Origin: Pseudomonadota bacterium
GTDB taxonomy: Bacteria > Pseudomonadota > Gammaproteobacteria > Burkholderiales > Burkholderiaceae_C
Reading direction: 5' to 3'
Assembly (NCBI GenBank): GCA_022566735.1
Contig: JADFIG010000013.1
Span: 1 to 64,000 of the forward strand
DNA: 64,000 bases
Each line of letters starts with the position of its first letter. The first letter of the stretch is position 1. The translations under genes were made by a program, and so were the position numbers. Positions 1 through 11,586 of this stretch are shown here, in pieces. Under the pieces are notes generated by a model that searched no databases, was not told the origin of the DNA, and saw only the letters and a list, made by a program, of their open reading frames with translations.

Positions 1-464
1 ACCGCAACGGCCGCTTCCTGCTCTCCGCCTACTTGCTGGAGGAACTCTTGAAACCCCCTGTCCCACTCGGCCTTCCTCTCCTGCCATCGCCCCCGGTGCG
101 CGCCCGCGGATTCCAAAGCTGACCTAAACTGGTCGATGGCTGTCCCTACCCCCTCATACAACTTGGCTGCCGCATCTGATATCGAGGAGTGATATCTCCC
201 GAGCTCCAGATCCCCTCGGTCCCCCTCTCCAGGAGTTGGGATTTGCGGGACCGAATCGGGTTCCAGTAACCGCTCAACATTTTCGGTAAGCCTGGTCGCG
301 CTCTGATCAATTTGGGTAATCAGCGATGAGCGTCGATCCCATGCGGTCTTCTCTTTGAACTTGGGATGATCCAGGATTCTGTCTAGCTCTTCCACCTGGG
401 CCTGTCTTGTTGCGATGTCCCGATTCAGGTCTTGGACTCTGTCCTGGGCATGCTGCGCCGACAT
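1..464 (-). CDS. Partial coiled-coil protein, function unknown (3' end off the window)
   Basis: Reading the minus strand from an ATG at 464 gives about 154 codons with no stop, running off the left edge. The product is highly charged (many E, K, R, Q, D) with heptad-like stretches, as in coiled-coil or SMC-like proteins. No catalytic motif is visible. The frame stays open upstream to the dnaJ stop, so the start could lie earlier; ATG 464 is simply the first ATG, with only a weak purine-rich stretch ahead of it. It lies 192 bp downstream of dnaJ on the same strand. Codon use is less GC-rich than in the host genes to the right and matches the suspect left segment. Function is not assigned. Confidence 0.55.
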   Translation of the reverse strand, partial: MSAQHAQDRVQDLNRDIATRQAQVEELDRILDHPKFKEKTAWDRRSSLITQIDQSATRLTENVERLLEPDSVPQIPTPGEGDRGDLELGRYHSSISDAAAKLYEGVGTAIDQFRSALESAGAHRGRWQERKAEWDRGFQEFLQQVGGEQEAAVA

Positions 465-656
465 AGCGATTCTCGTTCCGCCGCCGCGTAACGGAGCCAG
501 ACGATGGCGAGTCCAGGTAAAAATAGCGGTCGGCAAGCGGTTACTATGCTTGTGGCGCGAAGCGGACGGGCGGTATGGATACGTGCGGGGTGGGGCGGAA
601 GAAGAACGGCAGGGGGTATTTTGTGGACGTTACCCGCATCCCGGGCAGATGGGCTT

Positions 657-1784
657 TCAGCTGACGAGGTCTTTGATCTTGTCGAGGAACTTTTGCATGA
701 TGGGGTAGTTTTCGCTTTTTCCGGCCGCGACTTTTTGATCTTCCTTGGAAAATTCCTTCAGTAATTCCCGTTGCCGGCCGGTCAGGTTGGTGGGGGTTTC
801 CACGACCGCCGCGACGTATTGGTCGCCCCGGCCCGAACCGCGGATATGGGGCACGCCCTTGCCGCGCAGGCGAAAATGGCGTCCGCTTTGGGTGCCTGGG
901 GGTATCTTCAATTCCACCTTGCCGTCCAGGGTCGGCACGACGATCTCCGCACCCAAGGCGGCCTGCACGATGGAGATGGGCACTTCGCAATGAACGTCGT
1001 ATTCCTCGCGCAGGAAGAAGGGATGGGGCCGAACCGCGACGCCGATGTACAAATCGCCACGGGGGCCGCCGTTGTGGCCGGCCTCGCCCTCCCCGTTGAG
1101 CTTCAGGCGCGATCCGCTGTCGATGCCCTGCGGGATGGTGACCTTGAGCTTGCGATATTGGCGTACCCGGCCTTGTCCCTGGCATTTGTCACACGGCGCG
1201 CGGACGATGCGCCCCATGCCCCGGCAACGGTTGCAGGTGGTCGAAACGCTGAAAAATCCCTGCTGAATCCGCTGCTGGCCCGAACCCTGGCAGATCGGGC
1301 AAACGTCGATATCCTTCGATGATCGCGCGCCCGTGCCGCCGCAGCGATCGCACTCCTCCATGCGCGGAATGTTGATTTCGGTGGAATGGCCGAACGCGGC
1401 CTGCTCGAAGGTGATTTCGAGGTTGTACTGGAGGTCGGAGCCCCGTTCCCCTTGCCGCGTTCGGGAGCGTACTCCCGCGCCAAAGAAATCGGAGAAGATG
1501 TCGCCGAAAATATCGCCGAAACCGCCGAAACCGGAGAACCCGGCCCCGCCGCCCCCCACGCCCTCGGGCACGTGGCCGAACTGGTCGTATTGCGCCCGCT
1601 TCACCTTGTCGTTGAGGATCGAGTAGGCTTCAGAGGCTTCCTTGAATTTTTGTTCGGCGGTATCGTCATCCGGGTTGCGGTCCGGATGGTACTTGAGGGC
1701 AACCTTGCGATAGGCTTTCTTGAGATCGTCCTCGCTGGCCGTTCGGGGAACACCCAGCACCTCGTAATAATCCCGTTTCGCCAA
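657..1784 (-). CDS. dnaJ: Chaperone protein DnaJ
   Basis: Hsp40 co-chaperone that stimulates DnaK ATPase and delivers unfolded substrates in the cytoplasm. The 375-residue product has an N-terminal J domain (about 1-70) with the HPD motif, a Gly/Phe-rich linker (about 75-110), four CxxCxGxG-type zinc motifs (about 148-215), then the C-terminal substrate-binding beta domains. Length is normal for full DnaJ. It follows dnaK on the same strand after 245 bp, the usual dnaK-dnaJ order. The sequence style resembles deltaproteobacterial DnaJ, and GC is lower than in grpE and the genes further right. This agrees with the idea that the left 3.35 kb comes from another genome. Confidence 0.95.
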   Translation of the reverse strand: MAKRDYYEVLGVPRTASEDDLKKAYRKVALKYHPDRNPDDDTAEQKFKEASEAYSILNDKVKRAQYDQFGHVPEGVGGGGAGFSGFGGFGDIFGDIFSDFFGAGVRSRTRQGERGSDLQYNLEITFEQAAFGHSTEINIPRMEECDRCGGTGARSSKDIDVCPICQGSGQQRIQQGFFSVSTTCNRCRGMGRIVRAPCDKCQGQGRVRQYRKLKVTIPQGIDSGSRLKLNGEGEAGHNGGPRGDLYIGVAVRPHPFFLREEYDVHCEVPISIVQAALGAEIVVPTLDGKVELKIPPGTQSGRHFRLRGKGVPHIRGSGRGDQYVAAVVETPTNLTGRQRELLKEFSKEDQKVAAGKSENYPIMQKFLDKIKDLVS

Positions 1785-2029
1785 GCGTTTGACTCCTTAT
1801 GGCCACAGGGCCTTCGCGGCGCGAACCGTGCTCTCGGGCAAAAGGGATCGTGCCCGTGGCGATTTACCGGCCGCTCACGGCAATTCCCCGGCGTGATCGT
1901 GGCAATTTCCTGTGCTGACCGGTGCGGGCCATTTCCCCCATCGCTCCGCCCGTGATCCACGATTCGACGGCCCCCGTTGCCCGGCGGTGGCCCAATGGGC
2001 ATCACCCCTTGCGGCCTGCCTGGGCCCGA

Positions 2030-3961
<1,932 letters not shown>

Positions 3962-4152
3962 GTGGGTGCTCCTGGTGGATCTGTGAATCTGTCGTGGCCC
4001 GGTGGCTGTCAGCGTTGGCGAGCGCGCCGGGCGATGCTTGATGTCGATGTGCGAACGGCTGGCGGGATTTCAAGGGGCCTGATCGAAAGCCTTGTCAAAA
4101 AAACGGGCTTTGACAGAACGGGCTTTGTCAGTGGCCGCCAAACCCGCCGGGG

Positions 4153-4680
4153 TCACTTGGGCGCGGCCACGGTGACCAGGGCAGGGCGCAGCACGCGCTC
4201 GGCGATCAGGTAGCCCTTTTGCAGCACGCCGACGACGGTGTTGGCTTCCTGCTCGGCGGGCACCATGCTGATGGCCTGGTGGACATTCGGGTCGAATCGG
4301 GTGCCGGCGCCGGGGTTGATTTCGAGGACCTTGTTGCGCTCCAGGGCCGAGGCCAGCTGGCGCAGCGTGGCTTCCACGCCTTCGAGCACGGTGCCCACGG
4401 GCGTGTCGGGTTTGTTGGCGTGGGTGGCCAGGGCGGCTTCCAGGCTGTCGCGCACGGGCAGCAGGCTTTCGGCGAAGGATTCCACGGCGAACTTGCGGGC
4501 CTTGCTGATCTCTTCGTCGGCGCGGCGGCGGATGTTCTCGGTCTCGGCCTTGGCGCGCAGGTAGGCGTCGGAGACCTCGGTGTGCTTGGCCTGCAGCTCG
4601 GCGAGCTGTTGCTCCAGCGTCAGCGGGGAGGCTTCGGCGCCGGCTTCGGCGTGGTCGGGCGTGGGGGTGGTCTCGCTCAT
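4153..4680 (-). CDS. grpE: Nucleotide exchange factor GrpE
   Basis: Exchanges ADP for ATP on DnaK. The 175-residue product has an acidic N-terminus, a long charged helix (about 22-70) typical of the GrpE dimer stalk, and the C-terminal beta domain with the family signature around [17 protein letters not shown] (about 130-147). It is 191 bp upstream of dnaK on the same strand, giving the classical grpE-dnaK-dnaJ order. Start at ATG 4680 gives a normal family length. Composition is GC-rich as in the host segment. No heat-shock promoter could be confidently placed in 4,681-4,860. Confidence 0.95.
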   Translation of the reverse strand: MSETTPTPDHAEAGAEASPLTLEQQLAELQAKHTEVSDAYLRAKAETENIRRRADEEISKARKFAVESFAESLLPVRDSLEAALATHANKPDTPVGTVLEGVEATLRQLASALERNKVLEINPGAGTRFDPNVHQAISMVPAEQEANTVVGVLQKGYLIAERVLRPALVTVAAPK

Positions 4681-4860
4681 GGTTCGGGTGGTTGGAGGTG
4701 TCAGGCGATCCGGGCAGGCCCACAGCGGGGCTCGAACCAGGGGTTTGCGGCCGCAAATGGGGGCACCGGGGAGGGTTTCAAGCCCTGCCGAAGGGCGAAA
4801 ATGTAACCGACGTGGGGCGGGCGCCGGGGCGCGGCGTGCCAGAAGCGCTCGCCGGGCGGC

Positions 4861-5304
4861 TCATTCGTCCAGGCTGGCCGACCAGCGGTCCCAGTCGGCC
4901 AACTGGCGGCGGTCGCGCTTGGTGGGCCGGCCATGTTCGATCGCCTCGGCGGGCTCGGCCGCGTTGCGGCGGCGTTCGGCGGCTGCCAGGCGGGCGGCCA
5001 CGCTGTCCGGGGTTTCGGCATAGAGCCGCTGGGCCTGCGGGGCGGGCCCGCGCACGGTGCTCAGTGCCTGGACGACCACGGTGCGCGTGACCGCGTTCTG
5101 GCCGCTGCCCTGGCGCACGCAGACCACGTCGCCGGCGCGCAACTCGCGCGAGGCCTTGGCCACCTGGTCATTGACCTGGACGCGGCCTTTGTCGATGTCC
5201 TCGGCGGCCAGGCTGCGGGTCTTGTAGAAGCGCGCGGCCCACAGCCATTTGTCCAGGCGCAGGCGCTCGGTCAGGCCGGGGAGGGGGCGGTCGTCGTCGG
5301 TCAT
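4861..5304 (-). CDS. hslR: Heat shock protein 15, S4-domain RNA-binding protein
   Basis: 147-residue small basic protein with an S4 RNA-binding domain at about residues 14-75 (RLDKWLWAARFYKTRSLA start, typical of HslR). In E. coli, HslR (Hsp15) binds stalled 50S subunits carrying nascent chain and helps recycle them. The C-terminal tail is rich in Arg and Ala and ends with a KRDRR segment. It sits 18 bp downstream of mnmC and 180 bp upstream of grpE, all minus strand, so it joins a stress/translation gene block. Assignment from the N-terminal domain is firm; the exact role in this organism is inferred from the family. Confidence 0.9.
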   Translation of the reverse strand: MTDDDRPLPGLTERLRLDKWLWAARFYKTRSLAAEDIDKGRVQVNDQVAKASRELRAGDVVCVRQGSGQNAVTRTVVVQALSTVRGPAPQAQRLYAETPDSVAARLAAAERRRNAAEPAEAIEHGRPTKRDRRQLADWDRWSASLDE

Positions 5305-5322
5305 GGGCGGGATGTGGGTGAC

Positions 5323-7398
5323 TCAGTGGCGATGCTGGCGTGCCAGGAAGCGCGCGGGGTCCATGGCATCCCGCAATTCTGCTTCGACCGGACAGGGCGA
5401 TCCAGTCACCCAGTGCGCCAGCAGTTCCCCGGCCAGCGCCGCCCAGGTGATGCCACGCGAGCCCAGGCCGCTGAGCACGTACAAGCCGCCTTGCGTGAGC
5501 CCGTCCTGGGCCTGGCGTTCGCGCGGGACCCGGCGCACCTGCTCCAGCCGGCGGTGCCCCCCCGTGGCCAGGCGCTCGGGGTGCCAGGGCAGGGCACCGA
5601 CCAGGGGCAAGCGGTCGGGCGTGGTGGCGCGCCAGCCGACGCGTCCCTCCAGTGCCAGCGCCTCGCCGGGGGATGGGGGGGCGTCAGGTGCCGCTGCCTC
5701 GGCCGGTGCCGTGGGCAGCGCGCCCAGCCGGTGGGCCTGCGCCAGGTTGTGCCGGTGGTCTGCGGGGCGCAGGGCAGGGTCGCCATCGTGGTGCTGGGTG
5801 GTGGCGCCGCACAGCAGGCGCCCGTCGCCCAGGGTGAGCACGTAGCCGCTGCCGGCCACGGGGATGCGGGGCAGCTTTTGCCCTGAGGCGGCGCCCGGTG
5901 CCGCTGCTGGCAGCACGGTGATCTGGCCGCGCACGGCGCTCAGGGGCAAGGGGGCCACGGCCTGCGACTCGGGCAGGGTGTCCAGCAGGGCCTGGGCTTG
6001 CCAGGCATTGGCGAGCACCAGCGAGGGGGCCTGGGCCAGCACCTCGCCCTGGGCGTCCAGTGCTTGCCAGAGGCCTTGCGTCGCGTCATGGCGGATGCGC
6101 GCCACCGGGCAAGACCAGCGCTGGTGCAGCAGGGGGCGTGCGCCGACGTGAGCGCTTTCGGCCTGGGCCAGCAGCCAGCGGGCATAGGCGCCGGGCTGCA
6201 GCCAGCCGCCTTGCAGGAACAGCCAGCCACCGCTGGGCACGGGCAGGCCGGCCAGGGCCTGGGCCTCGCCTTGCGTCAGCCAGCGCACCTGCTCGCCGAG
6301 CCAGGGGTGTCGTTGCAGCAGGGCGTGGGCCGCATCTGCGTCCATGCGCCCTTCGAGGCGCAGCAGACCTTCGGCCTGGCCGGGCAGTGTCCCGTGCGCC
6401 AGCGCATCTCGCACGCGTGCCCAGGTGGCCAGCGCCGCGGCACGGTGGGCGCGGGCATGGACGCCATCTTCCGCATGGACGATGCTGTGGAACAACCCGC
6501 CGGGGTTGCCCGATGCGCCTTGTGCCGGGCCGCTGGCCGCGTCCAGCAATTGCACCTGCCAGCCCTGCCGCACCAGCGACCAGGCGGCGCTGCAGCCGGC
6601 CAGCCCTCCGCCGATGACCAGGGCCTGGCGTCGCTCGGCCGCCGCAGCCGGCCACAAGCCGCCGGGTGCGGGCGGTGGCACAAAGCGGGGCGAGAACGTG
6701 GCCGTGGTGGCGTGGCACTTGCTGCCGTGTCCGGGCGCCTCGCGGACCTCGAACTGCGCCGCCTGCAAGGCATCGCGCAGCCACGGCTCGGCAGACCATG
6801 TTGCCGCGGTGGCGCCCGCCGATGCCAGCCGGTTCAGCCGCGACAGCAAGGCAGGCACCCACCTCTCGGGGTTCGATGGGGGCTGGAAGCCATCCAGGCA
6901 GAAGGCGTCCACCGCCGCGACAAGGCTGGGCAGCAAGTCGGCGGTGTCGCCCAGGCCCAGCATCAGGCGTACCTCCTGGCGCTGTCCCTGGGGCCCCGCG
7001 AGTTGCTCCAGCGTCAGGTGGTGCCAGCCCGGTGTCAACGGGGGCCAGGCCGCCAGCAGCCGGCGGGCAAGGGCCTGCCTGTCGGTGCCCGGCGCGGGTG
7101 TTTCCAGGCCATGCACGCGGGCCAGGGCCGCCGGCCGCAGCGGGTGCGTCTCGATGGCGATGATGGTCAGGCGGTCACAGCGTTGCGGGTCCTCGCGCCA
7201 CGCCGCCCACGTGGCCAGGCAGTGGTTGCCTTGGCCGAAGCCGGTTGCCAGGATGACGAAGTCGCTTCGCCCCTGCCAGCGCGCCGGCAGGCCGTTGCCG
7301 GGGTGCCCATCGGCGTCGCAGTCCGGGGCGCAGGGCGCCGCTTCCTGTGCCGACGCTGGCGCTGCAGGCGCGCTCGGTCGAGCCGGGCTGCGCGTCAC
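5323..7398 (-). CDS. mnmC: Bifunctional tRNA mnm5s2U biosynthesis protein MnmC
   Basis: Makes 5-methylaminomethyl-2-thiouridine at the tRNA wobble position. The N-terminal methyltransferase domain (about 1-245) has a SAM-binding GFGQGN loop and the DAFCLDGF motif. The C-terminal FAD-dependent oxidoreductase domain has the dinucleotide-binding VIGGGLAGCSAA motif near residue 265 and a GLGSRGITWA FAD signature near the end. I place the start at GTG 7398, which overlaps the hbdH stop by four bases (GTGA) and gives 691 aa, normal for MnmC. The open frame extends much further upstream, but that part is the shadow of hbdH. Translation is probably coupled to hbdH. Confidence 0.9.
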   Translation of the reverse strand: MTRSPARPSAPAAPASAQEAAPCAPDCDADGHPGNGLPARWQGRSDFVILATGFGQGNHCLATWAAWREDPQRCDRLTIIAIETHPLRPAALARVHGLETPAPGTDRQALARRLLAAWPPLTPGWHHLTLEQLAGPQGQRQEVRLMLGLGDTADLLPSLVAAVDAFCLDGFQPPSNPERWVPALLSRLNRLASAGATAATWSAEPWLRDALQAAQFEVREAPGHGSKCHATTATFSPRFVPPPAPGGLWPAAAAERRQALVIGGGLAGCSAAWSLVRQGWQVQLLDAASGPAQGASGNPGGLFHSIVHAEDGVHARAHRAAALATWARVRDALAHGTLPGQAEGLLRLEGRMDADAAHALLQRHPWLGEQVRWLTQGEAQALAGLPVPSGGWLFLQGGWLQPGAYARWLLAQAESAHVGARPLLHQRWSCPVARIRHDATQGLWQALDAQGEVLAQAPSLVLANAWQAQALLDTLPESQAVAPLPLSAVRGQITVLPAAAPGAASGQKLPRIPVAGSGYVLTLGDGRLLCGATTQHHDGDPALRPADHRHNLAQAHRLGALPTAPAEAAAPDAPPSPGEALALEGRVGWRATTPDRLPLVGALPWHPERLATGGHRRLEQVRRVPRERQAQDGLTQGGLYVLSGLGSRGITWAALAGELLAHWVTGSPCPVEAELRDAMDPARFLARQHRH

Positions 7399-8177
7399 TG
7401 GGCCAGCCAGCCGCCGTCCATGTTCCAGGCCGCACCGCGCACCTGGTCGGCACCCGGCGAACACAGGAAGACCGTCAGGTCGCCCAGTTGGGCCGGCGTG
7501 ACGAACTGCAGCGAGGGCTGCTTCTCGCCCAGCAGGCCCTTCTGGGCTTCGGCCAGGGGCACGCCTTCGCGCTCGGCCTTGGCGTCGATCTGCTTTTGCA
7601 CCAGCGGGGTCAGCACCCAGCCCGGGCAAATGGCGTTGACGGTGACGCCCGTGGTGGCCGTCTCCAGGGCCGCGGCCTTGGTCAGGCCCACCAGGCCATG
7701 CTTGGCCGCCACGTAAGCCGACTTGCCGGCCGAGGCCACCAGGCCGTGCGCCGAGGCGATGTTGACGATGCGGCCCCAATCCTTGGCGCGCATGCCGGGG
7801 ATGGCCAGGCGCATGGTGTGGAAGGCCGAACTCAGGTTGATGGCGAGGATGGCGTCCCACTTCTCGACGGGGAAGTTCTCCACGTTCGCCACGTGCTGGA
7901 TGCCCGCATTGTTGACCACGATGTCCACGCCGCCGAACTCGGCCTGGGCGTAGGCGAACAGGGCCTCGATCTCGGCGGGCTTGCTCATGTCGGCACCGTG
8001 GTAGCCCACCTGGATGCCATGGGCCTGGCCTGCCGCGGCCACAGAAGCCTTGGGCGCGTCGACCTCGCCAAAGCCGTTCAGAATGATGTTCGCACCCTGG
8101 GCCGCGAGCTTTTCCGCGATGCCCAGGCCGATCCCGCTGGTGGATCCGGTCACGAGGGCGGTTTTTCCATTCAACAT
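7395..8177 (-). CDS. 3-hydroxybutyrate dehydrogenase (SDR family)
   Basis: NAD-dependent short-chain dehydrogenase, 260 aa, interconverting 3-hydroxybutyrate and acetoacetate; in this group it usually serves polyhydroxybutyrate and ketone body use. It shows the Rossmann TGSTSGIG motif (residues 10-17), NNAG near 90, the catalytic Ser of IASAHG and the SAYVAAK (YxxxK) motif near 155. The GIQHVANVENFP and CPGWVLTPLVQ segments are characteristic of the BDH subgroup. The start MLNGK at 8177 has a good GGAGG site about 6 bases upstream; an ATG 12 bases earlier lacks one. It is divergent from the hydrolase gene at 8250 across a 72 bp gap that should hold both promoters. Confidence 0.9.
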   Translation of the reverse strand: MLNGKTALVTGSTSGIGLGIAEKLAAQGANIILNGFGEVDAPKASVAAAGQAHGIQVGYHGADMSKPAEIEALFAYAQAEFGGVDIVVNNAGIQHVANVENFPVEKWDAILAINLSSAFHTMRLAIPGMRAKDWGRIVNIASAHGLVASAGKSAYVAAKHGLVGLTKAAALETATTGVTVNAICPGWVLTPLVQKQIDAKAEREGVPLAEAQKGLLGEKQPSLQFVTPAQLGDLTVFLCSPGADQVRGAAWNMDGGWLAQ

Positions 8178-8249
8178 CTGGACCTCCATCTGGCTTGAAG
8201 AAACACAATAGGGACTTGAGCGATTATCAGCCGAGCCCCGAGGACGACG

Positions 8250-9179
8250 ATGCACAGCCCTGAAATTCCATCCCTGCACCACGTGGTCTGCCCCGGGGCC
8301 AGCCACACAGATGCCCAGTCCCACCGCATGGCCTACTGGCGCTGGGGGGATGCCGCCAACCCGCGCATCCTGGTGTGCGTGCATGGGCTCAGCCGCCAGG
8401 GCCGCGACTTCGACACCCTGGCGCGGGTCTTGTCGGCGCACTACCAGGTCATCTGTCCCGACGTGGTCGGGCGAGGCCACTCCGACTGGCTGGCCGATCC
8501 CAAGGGCTACCAGGTCTTCACCTACGCGTCCGACATGGTCGTGCTGCTGCAGCAGTTGCGCCAATCGCTGGGCGTGCCCGCACAGCAGGTGATGGACATC
8601 GACTGGGTCGGCACCTCCATGGGCGGACTCATCGGCCTGGGGTTCTCCTCGGTGCCGCCGGAGGTGTCGGGCGTGCGCCTGCGCCGCTTCGTGCTCAACG
8701 ACGTCGGGCCGCGCCTGCGCCTCGAAGCCTTGCAGCGCATCGGCGAGTACCTGGGGCGACCGCTGCGCTTTGCCTCGGAGCAGGAGGCTGCCGACTACCT
8801 CTGGAGCATCTCCCAGGGCTTCGGCCCGCACACGCCCCAGCAGTGGCTGGCGCTGTCGCGCCCCCTGTTGCGCCCGGCCCCGGACGGCCAGGGCTGGGTG
8901 CTGCACTACGACCCGGCCATCGCCGAACCCTTCAAGGGCTTCACGGCCGAGAGCGCCGCCAGCGGCGAGGCCGCCGTCTGGCAGGTCTATGACGCGCTGA
9001 GCTGCGAGGTGCTGTTGCTGCGAGGCACCCACTCCGACCTGCTGGACGCCGACACCGCCCGCGAGATGACGCAGCGCGGACCGCACGCCCGCCTGGTCGA
9101 GTTCCCGGGGGTGGGCCACGCCCCCACGCTGATGGCGGCCGACCAGGTGCAGGCCATCGAGGAGTTCTTGCTGGCATGA
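8250..9179 (+). CDS. Alpha/beta hydrolase
   Basis: 309-residue serine hydrolase of the alpha/beta fold, substrate unknown. Visible elements are the oxyanion strand HGLSRQGRDF (about 45-55), the nucleophile elbow GTSMGG (about 127-132), a late acidic residue in the HSDLLD segment and the catalytic His in GVGHAPT near residue 293. No signal peptide, so likely cytoplasmic. A GAGGACGACG stretch ahead of ATG 8250 is an acceptable ribosome site. The stop overlaps the relA start by four bases (ATGA), so the two are an operon. Alternative: an esterase or haloperoxidase-like enzyme; sequence alone does not decide. Confidence 0.85.
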   Translation: MHSPEIPSLHHVVCPGASHTDAQSHRMAYWRWGDAANPRILVCVHGLSRQGRDFDTLARVLSAHYQVICPDVVGRGHSDWLADPKGYQVFTYASDMVVLLQQLRQSLGVPAQQVMDIDWVGTSMGGLIGLGFSSVPPEVSGVRLRRFVLNDVGPRLRLEALQRIGEYLGRPLRFASEQEAADYLWSISQGFGPHTPQQWLALSRPLLRPAPDGQGWVLHYDPAIAEPFKGFTAESAASGEAAVWQVYDALSCEVLLLRGTHSDLLDADTAREMTQRGPHARLVEFPGVGHAPTLMAADQVQAIEEFLLA

Positions 9180-11566
9180 AGACCGCATCCCTGGACGTCC
9201 AGACGCCCGAGGGGCGCAACGTCCCCCATGCCCCCATCGTCGACCTGGCCGAAGTCAGCCAGATGTCCGGCGAGGCGGGGCTGTCCGAGGCCCCGGGCGC
9301 ATCGACCGACGCCGCGGCAGAAGCGATGGCGGCCGCGCAGGACCTGCTGCAGCGTGCCCGCGCCTTCGCCGAGCCCCTGCTCGCGGGTCGCCAGTTCGAG
9401 ACCGGCGAGGACACCCTGGCCCATGCCGACGGCGTCAGCGCCATCCTGCATGGCATTGGCGCGGCCCCGTCGCTGCGCGCCGCGGCCTACCTCGTCTACG
9501 CCAGCGACTACCTGAGCCAGCCCCAGGACGTGCTCCAGCGCGCCTTCGGCCCCGACGCGGCGGCCCTGGTGCTGCACACCGTCAAGCTCGTGCAGGTGCA
9601 GCGCAACGCCCGCGACACCCTGGCCAACGAGGCCGATGGCCCACTGAAGGCCGACCAGGTCGAGCGCATCCGCAAGATGCTGCTGGCCTTCTCGCGCGAC
9701 CTGCGCGTGGTGCTGTTGCGCCTGGCCTCGCGCCTGCAGACCCTGCGCTTCTACGCCGAGAGCAAGCGCCCCTGCCCGCGGGCCCTGGCGCGCGAGTCGC
9801 TGCAGATCTTCGCGCCGCTGGCCAACCGCCTGGGCATCTGGCAGATCAAGTGGGAGCTGGAGGACCTGTCCTTCCGCTTCCTGATGCCTGACACCTACCG
9901 CAGCATTGCCAAGTCGCTCGATGAAAAGCGCCTGGAGCGCGAACGCCACATCGAGCAGGTGCGCGCCCAGCTGGCCGAGGCCCTGCGCGTGGCTGGCATC
10001 GACGCCCAGGTGCAAGGCCGCCCCAAGCACCTCTACAGCATCTGGAAGAAGATGCAGGGCAAGGCCTTGTCCATCGACAAGGTGTTCGACCTGCGCGCGC
10101 TGCGCATCATCGTGGCCGATGTCCATGCCTGCTACGCGGCACTGAGCTGCGTGCACGAGCTGTGGCGGCCGCTGCCCGACGAGTTCTCGGACTACATCGC
10201 GCGGCCCAAGCCCAACGGCTACCAGTCGCTGCACACCGTCGTGGTCGATGCGCAGGGCCGCTCCATCGAGATCCAGATCCGCACCCAGGCCATGCACGAT
10301 CACGCCGAAAGCGGTGTGGCCGCGCACTGGGCCTACAAGGAGGCGGGCACCAAGGGCTATGCCGGCGTGCAGGCCGCAGGCGACTTCGAAAGCCGTGTCG
10401 CCGAGGCCCGCAAGACCGTGCTGCGCCAGCTGCTGGCCTGGGAGCGCGACCTGGCCGAAGCCGAGGGCGCCCAGGCCAAGGGCGGGCAGGGCGGGGCCGC
10501 CGCAGAGGCCTCAGCCGGGGGCTCTGCAGCGGGCCCTGGTTCACGCGGCCTGTTCGACGACCGCATCTACGTGTTCACGCCCGGCGGCGACATCATCGAC
10601 CTGCCGGCCGGCGCCACCGCGGTCGACCTCGCCTACACCCTGCACACCAACCTCGGCCACCGCTGCCGCGGCGCGCGTGTCGATGGCGCCATGGTCCCGC
10701 TGCAGACGCCCCTGCGCAGCGGCCAGACGGTGGAGATCGTTTCGGTGAAGGAAGGTGGCCCGTCCATGGACTGGCTCAACCCCGAGTTGGGCTACCTGCA
10801 AAGCCCGCGCGCGCGCGCCAAGGTGCGGGCCTGGTTCAACGCGCTGGCGCAGCAGGCCACCATTGCCCGCGGACGCGAAGCCGTGGAAAAGCTGCTGCAG
10901 CGCGAGGGCAAGACGGCGATCAAGCTCGACGACCTGGCCGCCCAGTTGGGCTTCCGCGACGCCGACAAGCTCTTCGACGTCGTCGGCAAGGACGAGTTCT
11001 CGCTGCGCAGCATCGAGCAGGCGCTGCGTCCCTCCGAACCCGCGCCCCACCCGGACGAGGTCATCGTCCAGAAGATGCTGCGCGGCGACGCCGATGCCCG
11101 CAGCGACAGTGGCGACGGCAAGGGCATCCTGGTGGTCGGCATGGACTCGCTGCTTACGCAACTGGCGCGTTGCTGCAAGCCCGCGCCACCCGATGCCATC
11201 GGCGGCTACGTGACCCGCGGCAAAGGCGTGGCCGTGCACCGCCAGGACTGCAGCAACTTCCGCCACATGGCCCAGGAGCACCGTGAGCGCGTCATCCCCG
11301 TCACCTGGGGCCGGCAGGCCGCGGCCGAATCGGCGCACTACGCGGTGGACGTCTGCATCGACGCACACGACCGTCCCGGTCTGCTGCGCGATGTCTTCGA
11401 CGTGCTGGCCCAGGGCAAGACGGCGGTGCTGTCCATGCACAACCAGGCCGCGCGCGACCAGGTCCACATCATCCTGACCTTGCAGACCTCGGACACGGGC
11501 AAGCTCGGCACCTTGTTGTCGCGGGTGTCGCAAATCAGCGGCATCTTGCGCGTTCGTCGAAAATGA
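9176..11566 (+). CDS. relA: GTP pyrophosphokinase RelA
   Basis: 796-residue long RSH protein making (p)ppGpp in the stringent response. Order: a degenerate HD-type hydrolase domain (about 70-200), where the expected HD pair is replaced by ASDYL-type residues; the synthetase domain with GRPKHLYSIWKKM and the PKPNGYQSLHT motif; TGS domain at about 460-525; and a C-terminal ACT domain. The EFSD motif before the PKPNGYQS segment corresponds to the ExDD position of RelA-type synthetases (RFKD in bifunctional Rel/SpoT). This points to a synthetase-only RelA. It overlaps the upstream hydrolase gene and ends 20 bp before tRNA-Val. Confidence 0.92.
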   Translation: MKTASLDVQTPEGRNVPHAPIVDLAEVSQMSGEAGLSEAPGASTDAAAEAMAAAQDLLQRARAFAEPLLAGRQFETGEDTLAHADGVSAILHGIGAAPSLRAAAYLVYASDYLSQPQDVLQRAFGPDAAALVLHTVKLVQVQRNARDTLANEADGPLKADQVERIRKMLLAFSRDLRVVLLRLASRLQTLRFYAESKRPCPRALARESLQIFAPLANRLGIWQIKWELEDLSFRFLMPDTYRSIAKSLDEKRLERERHIEQVRAQLAEALRVAGIDAQVQGRPKHLYSIWKKMQGKALSIDKVFDLRALRIIVADVHACYAALSCVHELWRPLPDEFSDYIARPKPNGYQSLHTVVVDAQGRSIEIQIRTQAMHDHAESGVAAHWAYKEAGTKGYAGVQAAGDFESRVAEARKTVLRQLLAWERDLAEAEGAQAKGGQGGAAAEASAGGSAAGPGSRGLFDDRIYVFTPGGDIIDLPAGATAVDLAYTLHTNLGHRCRGARVDGAMVPLQTPLRSGQTVEIVSVKEGGPSMDWLNPELGYLQSPRARAKVRAWFNALAQQATIARGREAVEKLLQREGKTAIKLDDLAAQLGFRDADKLFDVVGKDEFSLRSIEQALRPSEPAPHPDEVIVQKMLRGDADARSDSGDGKGILVVGMDSLLTQLARCCKPAPPDAIGGYVTRGKGVAVHRQDCSNFRHMAQEHRERVIPVTWGRQAAAESAHYAVDVCIDAHDRPGLLRDVFDVLAQGKTAVLSMHNQAARDQVHIILTLQTSDTGKLGTLLSRVSQISGILRVRRK

Positions 11567-11575
11567 TGCTATAGT
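11546..11575 (+). promoter_or_regulatory. Sigma-70 type promoter for tRNA-Val inside relA 3' end
   Basis: TTGCGC at 11546-11551 and TATAGT at 11570-11575 are separated by 18 bp. Predicted transcription start is near 11582, about five bases before the mature tRNA 5' end. The promoter overlaps the last codons and stop of relA, so tRNA-Val can be made independently of relA. Assigned by pattern only. Confidence 0.6.
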
Positions 11576-11586
11576 CTTGGTCTTGC

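Noticed and set aside
7399..8208. Long N-terminal extension of MnmC to 8208
   Set aside because: This part overlaps hbdH in another frame and is low-complexity Arg/Gly/His; GTG 7398 with a GTGA overlap gives the normal MnmC length.
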